From: Lates calcarifer
Taxonomy: Eukaryota > Chordata > Actinopteri > Centropomidae
Direction of reading: 5' to 3'
DNA length: 64,000 nucleotides
NCBI RefSeq assembly: GCF_001640805.2
Contig: NC_066838.1
Location: 8,978,066-9,042,065 of the forward strand
Shown piece by piece: positions 41,231 to 64,000 of the stretch. The stretch's first letter is position 1, and each line of letters opens with the position of its first letter. A program made the position numbers and the translations under genes. The notes beneath the pieces are model-generated. The model had not been told where the DNA came from. It worked only from the letters and a program-made list of their open reading frames with translations, and searched no databases.

Positions 41231-42840
41231 TGAGAGGGGTGGGCGTTGCTTGGTGCCACTCTGTCTCCACCTGCTGGACAGCTGCATAACTGCAGCACTT
41301 TTAGTCGTACTCCTATTTGAGTAACGTTTGCTAGGAAAGTACTTTTTTAAATTTGACAATATATCTGTGACCCAGTTCTCAAGATTTATGTCTTCAGTGC
41401 CACAGACAAGGCAGGAAGGTAGGAAAGTGTTGAGAACTGCAGAAAAACACGTTGGTTTTGGTGTTTTCACAGCCTCATCCTTTCATTTTGTCATCTTGTG
41501 ATTTTTCACGCAAAAATGCCAAACCTTTAATAGTTCCAGCATCTCAAATATAAGTATTTGCAGCTTTTAATTATTTTAATAATTCTGGGTAACTGTGATG
41601 GGTATTTGTCATTATTTTCTGAACTTTTAAAGATAAAACAATCAATAAAATAATCAACAGATTAGCCCATAATTAAGACATCATCATTAGATGCAGTCCT
41701 ATGCAAAATATTTAAAGCTCCACCTAAACTGCATACAACATTAAAATCCTGCTTTTACATTAGTGGATGAGGAAAACATTTTATGTACAGGGTTATTGTT
41801 AGGGTTTTCTGCTTGTATACTTTTACTTAAACATTTTAATGCAGGACTTTTACTTATGATGAAGTACCTTTCCAGTGTGGTACTGGCACTTACGCTTCTA
41901 AGTATCTGAATTCTTCTTCCACCAATGGCGGCCACACCTTGACCACTGACGTCATGACAGGTGTTTTCCATCACCTGTCAAAGGCAATACTTCAAGCGCT
42001 TAAAGGCATACATACCGCGAGGCTTGGTAACTATGCAGGCGGCTCTGTATCTGAGACAGGTTACATACATTACACTGGATTTATTTCTGTCTTTATTTCA
42101 CTAATATCCATAGTGTTGGTTTAGATTCAGACTACAGACAGTTTCAGGAGAGTTGGGTCTTTAAAGTTTTGTTTTCTAAACTCAAAACATATGAAGCTTT
42201 ATAGTTGTGAACTATTTTGTATACACTGCAAGTCTTTAGTGTCTTAAAGGGGGATTTCAGGTGACATTAAATAAAGAATGGTTAAATTGATGCAGCAGAG
42301 GCCAAAATATCTTGACCTCTAATCCCTTTTGGGTTAAATCCCCATAAAGCACTGATTCTACACTTCCCACAGTGCAACTAGATTTCCTCAGACATCATTA
42401 CCACGTAAATGGCTTGACCACTTTAATCTGTAGCCTCAAAGTCAGGTTGATGACATGATAAAGATTCTCAGTGACTGAGTTATCATCCTTGTTGAGAGTA
42501 AACTGGTGTTCATGTGTAAAATCAGTGGAGTGTCCCTTTAATCTGTTAGGAGCAGAGACTTTTTTTTTCCCAGTTGTGCACCCACATGGTTGTTTTTTCT
42601 ATTCTACTATCAAACGGTTTTTGCAGCCACACACACATGCACACAACTTACAACACCCTTTCAGAGACTGCAGTCTGAACTAAATGTGAGAAAGAAAGGA
42701 GTAAACGTTTCACAGAAACAGACAGTTGGGGGTTTATGTATTTTAATTCATTATGATGCTACATGATCCATGGTGGTTGTTTAATTATTTTCTTCCTTTA
42801 CTACAGTATGTTAATAACTTTGCCAGTTATCTTTTTAAGT
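41231..42840. other. chmp4b-vapb intergenic region
   Basis: No gene. A second full CRE (TGACGTCA, 41947-41954) stands in a short GC-richer patch (41915-42060) whose promoter activity is unknown. The rest is AT-rich. Confidence 0.5.
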
Positions 42841-42843
42841 CTT

Positions 42844-44659
42844 TTTATTTTTATGTACATACAAAAGAGTATCCAATTACTGTGATTACATTGTTGTGTG
42901 ACTGTGTCTCTGCATGTGTGGTCTGAAGCGTTGATGCGTTTTTTTGTTGTTTTCTTTAATGTAGTGTGTATTCACAGGTCAGTCCTCCTCCCAGCCGCCC
43001 ACATCCCCACGTCTCTGCTCCCCAAGCTCCCTCAGGCAACGAAAAATACAGATATTTCTACTTTTTTTTCTTCTGTTTTTTTTTTAAACCAAGTTTGCTG
43101 AGATGGTCACGTGATAACCTGAGATAATACAGCTGTGTTATCTCAGTTATCTCACAACCACCAGAGCCCAACAGGAAAAACAAAACAAAAAGATGATTTT
43201 AAAGGAAACAAAACACACAAACTGATTAACCAGACGGAAGATGGTCCCTTTTGTAAAGACAGTAATTTTTTTTTGTTTTGCTAATATAACTTCAACACTC
43301 AAAGAAATAATAATAATCATAATAAACCCAGGTCATTTCATGCAGACTGCAGAGTGGACACTTGAATATAGTGCATTTGTATATATTAAACAACAGAAGC
43401 ATCGTGGCTACATGGTAATATAAGGAGAAAAAAAGCAAACAACTGCTGTAATACACTAGAGGACGCAAATACAATACTCCAGGGGCAAAATTAAACAAGG
43501 CGGCCAAAACTATTGTTACATACTGTATGTTATACATTGAAAATGTCTGAGTTGGTTTTGCATGACAAGTTCACTGGTTTAAGGGGCCTTTTTTCTGTGT
43601 AGTGCCACTCTTTCTCTCCTGCAACCTGAGAACGTAATTATCAAGAAAGTGTTAACTGGGAAAATCTGATGCCTTGAACTAGATAACAGTTTTGTTTTTG
43701 AACTAGATCACTGTGCAGTATAAATTCTTAATCATAAGCTTGATTTTACAGTCAAAATTTTACAACTGGGCCAAAAATGGATTTATTGAATTCCTACAGA
43801 TTCTCTGGATCACTGAAACTGTTAAATCAAACCCCCCATTTTTCTGTTGTGTACAGGAAATCTGTTCAGATTACTTTTTTCTTTTTTACACCAACCCTCT
43901 TCCTTCGTTCTAAAACAGCCTGTGTTTTCACCGTTTGTGGTCTCCTCACATAAAAGCATCCACACACAGTCACATCAGCCCTCCTGCAGGAGGCAAAATC
44001 AACAAGACACACACGCATGGCTTCTACTGGCTCACATTTTTACCACATACTGTTCAGAAGACAATACACAGAGTATGAGTCTAGGGAAACAAAACGTCTT
44101 TGACTGATCACTTGTGTTCACCTCTCCTTGCAGATTATCAGTAACAAGTGGAAAAGAGATTATCAGAAAAGGAGTGTTAGATCATTCTTATCGACAATGT
44201 GGGTGAGGAACTTGAAGACTTAAGAATAAATGAAGAATCATGAGACATTCAGCCAGCGTGAAGCCACTTTCACACCCCACTAACTTTGACCTGTGCAAGT
44301 TGGGGAGGATCATTAAGGAAGGAGGGATGGACGGAAAGAACAGATCAGAGGTGGTGATCGTTTCACAAAAAAAGAAAAAGGCAAGACCTGTGACAAACAC
44401 GCTCGCACTCATGGTTTAACTTGGGTTGCCTTCCTTTGTTTTCTTTTTACACATTAAATTATTTTCAATCCAGACAAACCATCGTGATATTGCCTTAAAT
44501 GTTAAAAAAAAAAAGAAAGGAAAAAAAAAAAACCGAGAGAAATCAACATAAACCCAGAAGACAGCCCTGTTGCCATCATTGACACGTGTCCTCCCGAGCA
44601 TGCCGCCCGCCCGTCCGTCCATCCGCCCGTCCGTCACTGTGCTCTGTCCGTCTGTGTCT
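42844..44659 (-). other. vapb: vapb 3' UTR (extent uncertain)
   Basis: A minus-strand AATAAA occurs at 42849-42844; if used the 3' UTR is about 1.8 kb. Features inside: A-rich runs at 44505-44532 and a CCGCCCGTCCGTC-type imperfect repeat at 44600-44652, just after the stop. No coding signal. Confidence 0.35.
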
Positions 44660-49958
<5,299 letters not shown>

Positions 49959-50235
49959 GTCCCAGAGCTTCTTCCTGTCGTGACGGCGAGGACAACAATG
50001 TTTTACCGCAGGTGGCCCGGAGAGGTGAAGCAGCTGGCTCCCGAAGAAACAACCCAGCCGTCCACGGTTTTTTCGTACGGGAGGGAGGAGGATTACAAAT
50101 GCACCACCGCTCGGACTGACTGACTGCCACCGACAGCTGCTGGAGGGCTAACGTGCTAGTGCTAACCGTGCTAGCAACGGAGGGAGAGACGGGAAGGAAG
50201 GAAGAGGTGACGTCACGGGTAGGGCGGGGCCGAGG
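49959..50235 (-). promoter_or_regulatory. vapb: vapb 5' UTR and CpG promoter with CRE and GC box
   Basis: CpG-rich. Full CRE TGACGTCA at 50208-50215 followed at 50222-50230 by a GC box (GGGCGGGGC). Between them and the ATG is a cluster of GCTAAC/GCTAGC words (50147-50177). Typical TATA-less housekeeping promoter. Confidence 0.65.
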
Positions 50236-50395
50236 CTGAACGTCAGCTGACCGTTACAAAAACGTTTACATCTTGAATCGTAACACTTCTGAAACATAAA
50301 CTGTCGCAAAGGAAGCGCAACGTCCACAACTTAGACACAGAGGAAAGTCAGTACTTTAAAACACTATAGATAAAATAATAAGTAAGGCACCAGGA

Positions 50396-50458
50396 CCAGG
50401 GCTGTAGCCAGGGGTGGACTATCGGGCAACTGCCCTGGGGCCCCAAAAGTTTACTCCA
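50396..50458 (-). repeat. Degenerate dispersed repeat fragment, copy 2
   Basis: On the minus strand AGTAAACTTTTGGGGCCCCA, then GGGCAGTTGCCCGATAGTCC, resembles the plus-strand segment at 28468-28545. Confidence 0.5.
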
Positions 50459-52936
50459 CTTGTTAGCAACCGCTTTAACACACATAGAAGTCACAAGTAA
50501 GGAATTTTTCATGGCGTATTTATATTGTAGAACGAAACGTGAAAATGTTTTGAGCTTGTGTTTAGCACAGACCTTACTTCAGGCATTTAACCAAAAACTC
50601 ATAAAAAAAACCCCACTGACTTAGGGGCAAAGGAACCAGGAGTGCTAAAATGCTAACTCACTTCCGGGTTTTAGGACACATTCCTGAACCACTCTACTGG
50701 GTCTACATCATTTTAGAAAATTTGTTAATTATTTGCACCAGTCAATTACAACATCAGCTATGAAGAGTCCTCCATTTTGCAGCCCTGCTCATGTCGAGGA
50801 AAGGTTTTAGTTTATATTTTTATAAAACTACATTTTTTCAAATTGCTTTAATATTTTGTCTATAAAGTAATTAATACAAATACATTTTCGAGCAAAGTAG
50901 TATTATTCCATTATAGGAGAACAACAACTATTTTCATTATCAATAAGTCTGACAATTATTTTCTTCAATAGTGGCATGATCATGTATATAAAAGGTCATC
51001 TCTTTTCCCTGAAGCCCAAATTTACATATTCAGAGACACAGTTTTGTCCGAGCCCCCAATAACACAAAGATGTCTGGTTTACTATTATAGAAAACTGAGA
51101 AACTGAAGCTGGTTCCAACTGCCATGTATAATGGAGGTCAGCAGGAGCACATCAATACATTTTACAAACACTGAGGTCATGAATCCCCTTACTGTACCTC
51201 CAAACATCATGAGAAGATTATGAAACCAATTATGAAACCAAAAGAAGGCCTCTAAACTTTTTTAATAACCTTCATTTTTTGGGGGGGAAAAGTATTTAAG
51301 TTTCAGTTGACTGTTCAGTTGTGCAGTACTTTAGCTTAGCTTAATCCTCTTCACACTGGGTAGTGCATAAGACCTCCACCAGAGCTTGCAGTACTTTACA
51401 GTCCTCCAAATGCTGTTTCAAAACCTTCTCCACAGTGCCAGGAATACAGTTCTTTGCTGTATCTATGGCTGTGATATGGTTCATACTCTTTAGAGCAGGG
51501 GTAGGTCCTTCTTGAGTGCTCCAGTCCACACGTTACAAAACTTTTTTTTTAAAGTATATATCTGTGAGCTATCAAACAATCTCCCTCCGTAAAGAAGTTA
51601 GACACAGGCTAACAATCACAAGGCCGTACATGAGTCATGAAACAGCTGAGTCAGGAGTCTCCAGATCTGCATTTGTGAATCAGTTTCCACTCCTGGGAGT
51701 TAGTTTCTTTGGACTCTTATACAGAAGTCATGATTCATTCCTTAATTCAATTGTACTACTTTTTCATCTTTTCTGAGTAGCATGGCTTTTAAGTGTCATT
51801 TCCAGGCACAGCATTCCTCATTGATGCACAGAGAACTTCCCAGCACTATCTAATATAACTTAGTAGTTTCTGTTTCATAAATTTTACTGCTCACACCTCC
51901 AGCAGTCCTGCAGCTAGTTCCATCATACAATGTGTTACAGCAGATGTAAGCAACAGCAGCAAGCCTACATTTATTTACATTAAACACACAGGTAGATGTC
52001 AGGTCTGAGTGGTTACCCTGCTGTGCTTTTCCCCTGCCTCCAGGTCACAGTTCACCTTTACACACAGATCTTCCACAGATGACTCCATTTCTATACTGGA
52101 AAAAAACATATATTGCTCCCTTCCCTTGCTGCTCCCATCATGCTCCATTTCTCATACAAAATAAATTAGCAGGTCTCATCAAGATTGCTGCTTTTAGTGC
52201 ATCTTCGCCTTGAGGTCTATTCCTGCATACTTGAAGCAACAATTCTCACCAAAAGCAAAATTTCAGTCATTTTTCTACTCACCTCTCCATCAGGTGAAAT
52301 TTAACTGAAGTTGGTAAGACCACCAAACATGGTATAAATTAGCTCCTATAGAGCAGTCTGTTGGTTGCATGGCCATTATGTCACCACTCGAAAGCATCAG
52401 TACACAGTACATTTCAACAAGGTAAATGTTGGATTGCTGGACACGCAGTGGCTATAAAATGCTGTCTGGAGAAAATCTGAAACTAGAGACTAGCTTGTGT
52501 TTGAGCTATAAAAAGACAACAAGGTCTACAAGGTTTGAGTAAGTCACTGATGAATTTCTATTTTGGGTGAAACCACTCCTTAAAATAATTTTCCTTTACC
52601 CTGTAAGTAGCCTCAAAATTGGCAATATTATTCTAATTCACATCAACAGCGTCACATATAAATCCTTTATCAGCTTGTTCCAGCTCTATGTTGAAGATAT
52701 GTTTATATAGTGAAATCCATATATTTTTATGGCTGCACTGTTTAGTCAAATTTAAGTATTCCAGATGTATTTTATAACACATTTCCCCCAACATATTTGG
52801 ACAACAGCTTTGGAGGCATTTAAATGGAGGATTAGAAATTTAAATGAAGTTTTAGCTTTAGATTTGAACAGTATTTGGCTGCACAGAAAGAGTTTGTACT
52901 GTGGCACTGAAGAGGTTAAATGTTTCATTTCTGGCT

Positions 52937-52950
52937 GTTGCCATGGCAAC
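52937..52950. promoter_or_regulatory. Perfect RFX X-box palindrome
   Basis: GTTGCCATGGCAAC is a perfect 14-bp palindrome and fits the RFX consensus GTNRCC-N2-RGYAAC on both half sites. It lies between the vapb promoter and the gnas 3' end. Confidence 0.65.
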
Positions 52951-53440
52951 ACAGCCAAAAACTTGAGGGGGGTCAGGGGTTGTATTTTGCAGAATAAGGC
53001 TAAATGTTCAGAACTTGTCCACTCAGTACATTTTTACCTTCAGGGACTGACTGAGGAGCTAACTGCAGGATAGAGGCATTAGAGGCATAGAGGATAGTTA
53101 CATTTTTATGGAGGGCTGAGCTGAGTTTATTATTTAATTTCCAAACTGAATTTCCACATTGTTGAGCGTCAAAACCAGAGTCCTTCCTATCAGAGACCAA
53201 CTTTAAAACCTTCATGGTCGTCCCAATAAATACCAACTGTGTATTTGAAGAGGAAATGACTGGTAAACGAACAGGAAACTCCACTTCCTCTAGTGAGGAT
53301 TTACCACCCTTTCAAAGCTGATGAAAATTTACGGATAAGAAGGCAAAAATGCAGCTTAAGTAAAGAAGTAGAGAAGTGATGCCTGTGTCTCAGAGTGTGT
53401 TTTTAAGTGTAATGACAGACCTGTTGCTGTCTGCACCAAA

Positions 53441-55964
53441 AAAACCTTTATTTCTTAGAGCTCCTGTTCAGAAAGTAGAGACCCATATTTGATGTACACA
53501 TTGAAATGAAGACTAGGGCACTGAAATGAGAGAGATGCTAATACTGTACAGGCCGCCTCTGCTGCGCAAGGTTAAGAAGGAGGACCCCCCCCCCCCCCAA
53601 TCAGAAAATAAACTTAAGTAATTTCTTTTTTTCCTCTCTCATTTTTGGCCTTTTTAGCAAAAGAATAAGATTTATGTAGAAACAAGCAACGTTTTGCATC
53701 TGTCATCTCCTCTTTAACCCTTCAAAATGTCCACGGAAGAAAACAAAAGAAACCTGAACACAACTTCAGTTGAAAGGATTTAAGTTATAGCAATACGCAC
53801 ACTATCAAGTGTACAATTTGTCAAGGTTCATTTGATTCTAATAAAATACTTTTTTTAAAACCCATATACATTTCATATATTTATCTTTTTGGGGTATATG
53901 GATCCAAAAATAGACATTTAAATCATAAAGAGAATGGGAGGATAAGGGCAGAGAAATAAAACTACAAAAGCTACGAATGGTTGTCCTCCGTCCCCAAGAA
54001 GAGAGAGCGAGAGAGGACAGAGGAGAGAGAGAGAGAGAGAGAAGAGAGAGAAAGAGAGATAGAGAGAGACAGATGGAGGGTGGGGGTAAAGAAAGAGAGA
54101 GAAGGAAGTGGCTGAGGGAGGCAGGGAGTTAGGAGGGGATTGGCCAAGCTATACAGCGCAGTATGACACCCACTTTAGCTCATTACACACGTACAGTCGT
54201 GATCAAGGCACAGGGATCTTCTAAAAGTTATTTTTTTCAATAAAGTTGTACAAAATAATACATTTTACAGTCTGTACAAGAATAATAGTTCAGCAGTAAA
54301 GTAAAGACAGACATACAAAGGAGCAAGAGGTCAGGGAGGAAGGAGGAAAAGATGGAGGAATGACAGAGGGAGGAATGGCAGGGAGGTGCGGGCAGGTCGT
54401 TTGACCATATGAGTAAAAAAACAAAAACAAAAACATTAGTGTCCCGTTTGTTGTCGTCGTCTTCTTGTTATTTATATTCCAGGATTATTATATTTTTATT
54501 TTCTCTTAAAACAAAAAGAGCACTGCCAGAGAAGTGAAAGTGCAGATGGGAAGGTGGTTGGGGGGTTTGAAGAGAGAGAGAGAGAGAGAGAGAGTGGGAG
54601 GGGGATATGTGAACACAGAGAAATAGTAAAATCCTCAGAGGAGAAAGAGCATGGGGTCAGAAAATGAGAGAATGACAGAGACAGAAAGCATAAAGATAAA
54701 GAAAGAGAGCGCACAGGGCACAATGGCACAAAAGTCTACACAGACAAAAACAGCTGTGGAGACAGTAAAACAGGGTCAATCATGACAAGATGAGTTCTCT
54801 TTAACTTATATGGTACTGTACTGTAGAAGGATGCTTTTTGCCCTCCGTTTGTTAAGTTCCATAAAAGATGGCAATCTTTTTGTTTCTTTTTTTGTTTTAA
54901 ACTCAATATATCCGCCTCAAGTTTCACTCCACCACTGACAAGGCAGAGTCAGGTGGCAAAACAATTCTGTGGAGAAGTCAAGGGACCGTCATCGTTCCTG
55001 TCAAACGTGTCCAGACTCCATCAGAGAAATTCACATTGGAGTCGGCTCTGTTCTGTTTTTGTCAACCCTCGCGCCCCCTGCAGCCTGACTGATCACAACT
55101 GCTCCTTGGGGGGGGGGCTTGGCTGCGCAGTGGGTCACTCAGTCTGTTTAATCTCAAAGCACTGCGCCAGAGGGAAAACGCCAGCCATGCTGATGAGCCC
55201 ACCACTCGTCGGCAGATGGGTACATTTCCAGGTCCACCGCGGTTGTGCAGTCCAATAAAAAGCAGATGTGATACGTTTCTGTGTGCAAGCAGATCCTGTG
55301 GTTGGATTTATGGATGTGTGTAGGTGATGGGAAGGATTGGTGTACACGGTTTGAGTCAAGTCCTGAGCACAGTGCTTGTGTTTTTTTTTTTTTTTGTTAC
55401 ATACAGTGTTCAGCTGATCTGTGGTGATGTGTATTCTCTATTTGCAGTAATTCAACAGTTATCTCTTTCCCAGTTGCACTGAAGTAGTAGCTCTCTCAAT
55501 TTTCATCCCAACCTGAACAAGAGGGAAATCTTACAATCTCAACTGCAGTTCAAACCCTCATCAGTGCAGGAAATACAGTCCAGACTGGGCTAGTCAGGGT
55601 TTTCGGAAAGGTGACGTAACAGGGATGATACATGATGTTGAGAGGTGAGGAGCTGGGAGTATGGCTGAAGGTGGAGATCAGAGTTTGTTTATATGTTAGC
55701 CCCTCAAACCCCTTCCATCAAAATAGCTCTGTCTACTGCAGGTAGGGAGTTTGCATCTGGGGAAGTTCTGGGTTCAGGGTGTGTTTACTGTAAGTGTGTG
55801 TTTGTGTTTATGTGTGTGTGAGTGTGTGTATGTGTGTGTATTTTGGCCCCCGTTCCTTCACAAGAGCTCACACACTTCTGTGGAAGAGGGGAGTTCAAAG
55901 ACTCAGGGTTTCTCATAGTCTGATCTGTTTCCGTGTTTTTTGGCCGAACCCCTTTCCTCTCCCA
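53441..55964 (-). other. gnas: gnas 3' UTR and downstream sequence (extent uncertain)
   Basis: Non-coding sequence after the gnas stop. Candidate minus-strand AATAAA signals at 54500-54495 and 53452-53447. Contains purine tracts (GA)n at 54001-54070 and 54569-54596, poly-C at 53585-53598 and a GT-rich run at 55793-55842. On the transcript strand the GA tracts are CU-rich. No ORF of interest. Confidence 0.4.
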
Positions 55965-62155
<6,191 letters not shown>

Positions 62156-63459
62156 CTGAGGAGGGACAGAGAAGCAGAAATACATTGATGAAAGGAGGCA
62201 GAAACTGTGAGGGGAAAACTGCTGGAGAGTTACAGAAGAGTAACATGTTAGAAGACTAACATCCTTGCCGATGGGAATATTTATTGGGTGTGTTTACTGA
62301 GCTGACAACTGACGCACTGATCAGACCAGATCGCTTGTTTAAGATAAAAATCACAAATCACACACTCAGTTCTGTCTCATGGCAGGTAATGGAAATGTTA
62401 GATTACATACTGTATTTTAAGCACAAAATTCTGTGATCATTGCGCAATTAAATATTATCTGAATCAAAGAAGGACAATGTTGCTACAAGTAGGAGACATT
62501 CTGTATTATTTACTGTGCGTTTTACACCAAATATAACAGCAATGACAGAGTTAAGAAAAGAGGCCAGGGATGTCTGGTGTCCATGGTGCGTGTCTGAGGG
62601 CACTGGGCACTCAGCGCTTTTGTTGACACCACATGCAGTGTACGTTGTGCCTGGGCGAATGCCTGCATACATCTGTTAAGGTAAATAGTGGTGGAGTGAA
62701 ACAGACTCGCCTCACCATACACAGTCACTATAGACAGACTCACTGACATGCTGAGACACAACATGGATTAACCACTTCACTTCTTCTTCACATTCTTCGG
62801 ACTGACTCAACAATAGGTGTCCTCTCTAGATTTCATATCAGCACACTTGGGCTGGTGCCTTGCACAAAAACATAAAACAACACACACCCACTGTATGTAC
62901 CACATGTAGAACTGTATGTCAACGGCACCATAGGATACATTATGGCAGTAAAGGACTCAGTTAATCTACATACTGTATATGTTCAGGGTATGTCTTAAAA
63001 TGCACCTTCCAGTCTACAGCCATACCACAAGGGCTGAGTATCCTTTTTTTTGGATAATGGTGTTAATAAAATACCTGTACCAGGTATCAGGTATATTGCT
63101 GTAAAGACACAGACAAAGTAAAAGCCATTTAGAGTGACTCAGCAGCAAGTAGGGCTGTTTAAACTAATTCATAGGAACTCTGTAGTTGATGTGTCCATGA
63201 ACTGTCCTAATGCAGGCCAAACACAGGCTACTTCCTTCTTCCAGAGTGGGAATACAGAGACGTCACTCTGTCTCACTCTTAAATATACACACACAGTCTT
63301 TCAATTACATCAATTTAAAATGAAATAGATCAATTTGCTGTGTGTAATCTTATGTAGGAAGTTATCCAATGCTTAGTAAAGCATAAGAGACAACCAGACA
63401 AATCAACAATGTCACAGTCCTGATTGCAAGTGATGATGTGCCCTTTGATGAGCCCCCTC

Positions 63460-63474
63460 TCTCTCTCTCTCTCG

Positions 63475-63508
<34 letters not shown>
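63460..63508. repeat. (CT)n(CA)n compound microsatellite
   Basis: CT run with one CG interruption passing directly into a CA run, inside a gnas intron. Confidence 0.9.
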
Positions 63509-63681
63509 TATCAGCGCTGTCCCTCTGTCTGTCAGGCAGATCAACGCTTTCGCCATCCTGTTTTATAACTTGGAAACTATGCTGTCGCCAGTCATAAACA
63601 AGTCAACCAACCAAACAAGTAAAGCCAAACAGCAACCGTAAACAAATAATTGCTTCCCAACAGCTCAGCGTGAGTGGAATT

Positions 63682-63760
63682 CCTGGGGCAGCAGGGTGAG
63701 TTAGTGGTTAAAGAGCGTCCTGCATGTGAAAACTCACAGATTTGATTCCTGTAACAGCTG
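63682..63760 (+). repeat. tRNA-derived SINE fragment
   Basis: GGGGCAGCAGGGTGAGTTAG followed by TGGTTAAAGAGC resembles a pol III A box, and GATTTGATTCCTG a degenerate B box, about 40 nt apart. This is the head of a tRNA-derived SINE type frequent in teleosts, too degenerate to be a tRNA gene. Confidence 0.5.
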
Positions 63761-64000
63761 ATGTCTTAATGAGGCCTCACTAAGTAAGATGGGCATTTAC
63801 TGTTTGCTCACTAACTATAAAATCACTCAGGATAAGAGCGTGAGTTCAGTGTAAATAACATGTAAATAAATAACAAATAACTCCATGTATCTGATGAAGA
63901 TGGTCACTTGACTCAAACATACATGTGCTGCCCTCTGCCTTTTTTTTTTTTATTCATGTTTTTTTCCCAGCTTTGGCCTTCTTTATCACTGTATTGTTTA

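Larger units (their letters stand above)
50236..53440. other. vapb-gnas intergenic region
   Basis: No convincing gene. Contains a repeat fragment (50396-50458), a perfect X-box palindrome (52937-52950) and a minus-strand open frame of 62 codons (51529-51341) with ordinary-looking protein composition but no domain I recognise. Confidence 0.5.

Noticed and set aside
53585..53598. Poly-C run as a possible structured element
   Set aside because: A 14-base homopolymer next to gnas 3' sequence; no further G/C tracts nearby to make a quadruplex.
63682..63760. Possible tRNA gene
   Set aside because: A- and B-box-like words are present but the cloverleaf arms do not pair and the B box is degenerate; a SINE remnant fits better.

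Overview
The window is vertebrate nuclear DNA, almost certainly from a percomorph-type teleost fish. Genes are split into many short exons with GT/AG junctions, proteins are close to human orthologues but fish-like, CA/GT microsatellites are abundant, and several remnants look like repeat families I associate with spiny-rayed fish.

All seven protein-coding genes lie on the minus strand. In transcription order (right to left) they are: gnas (C-terminal 8 exons, 5' part off the right edge), vapb (complete), chmp4b (complete), eif2s2 (complete), srsf6 (complete), l3mbtl1 (complete, 21 coding exons) and sgk2 (first coding exons only, kinase domain runs off the left edge). I assembled each model exon by exon on the minus strand. 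Phases close exactly and predicted lengths match the families (vapb 246 aa, chmp4b 222, eif2s2 332, srsf6 376, l3mbtl1 837).

The genes are mainly housekeeping: Gs-alpha signalling, ER contact-site tethering, ESCRT-III, translation initiation, splicing, a methyl-lysine chromatin reader and an AGC kinase. They do not form one pathway. All have human orthologues on chromosome 20, but in three separated places there (20q11.22, 20q13.12, 20q13.32); here they sit within 64 kb.

Non-coding content of note: a probable SRSF6 poison exon; (UG)n tracts abutting three l3mbtl1 splice sites; a dead mariner transposase in an l3mbtl1 intron; nested short repeats in another; a perfect 14-bp RFX X-box palindrome between vapb and gnas; CRE motifs at two promoters; an NRF1 site on the l3mbtl1 first exon; and clusters of GCTAAC/GTTAGC/GCTAGC words around four promoters. 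An unexplained 71-nt exon-like stretch sits in a gnas intron. I found no tRNA, rRNA or CRISPR array and nothing that looks like a wholly new system; the regulatory-scale signals are the main things to follow up.
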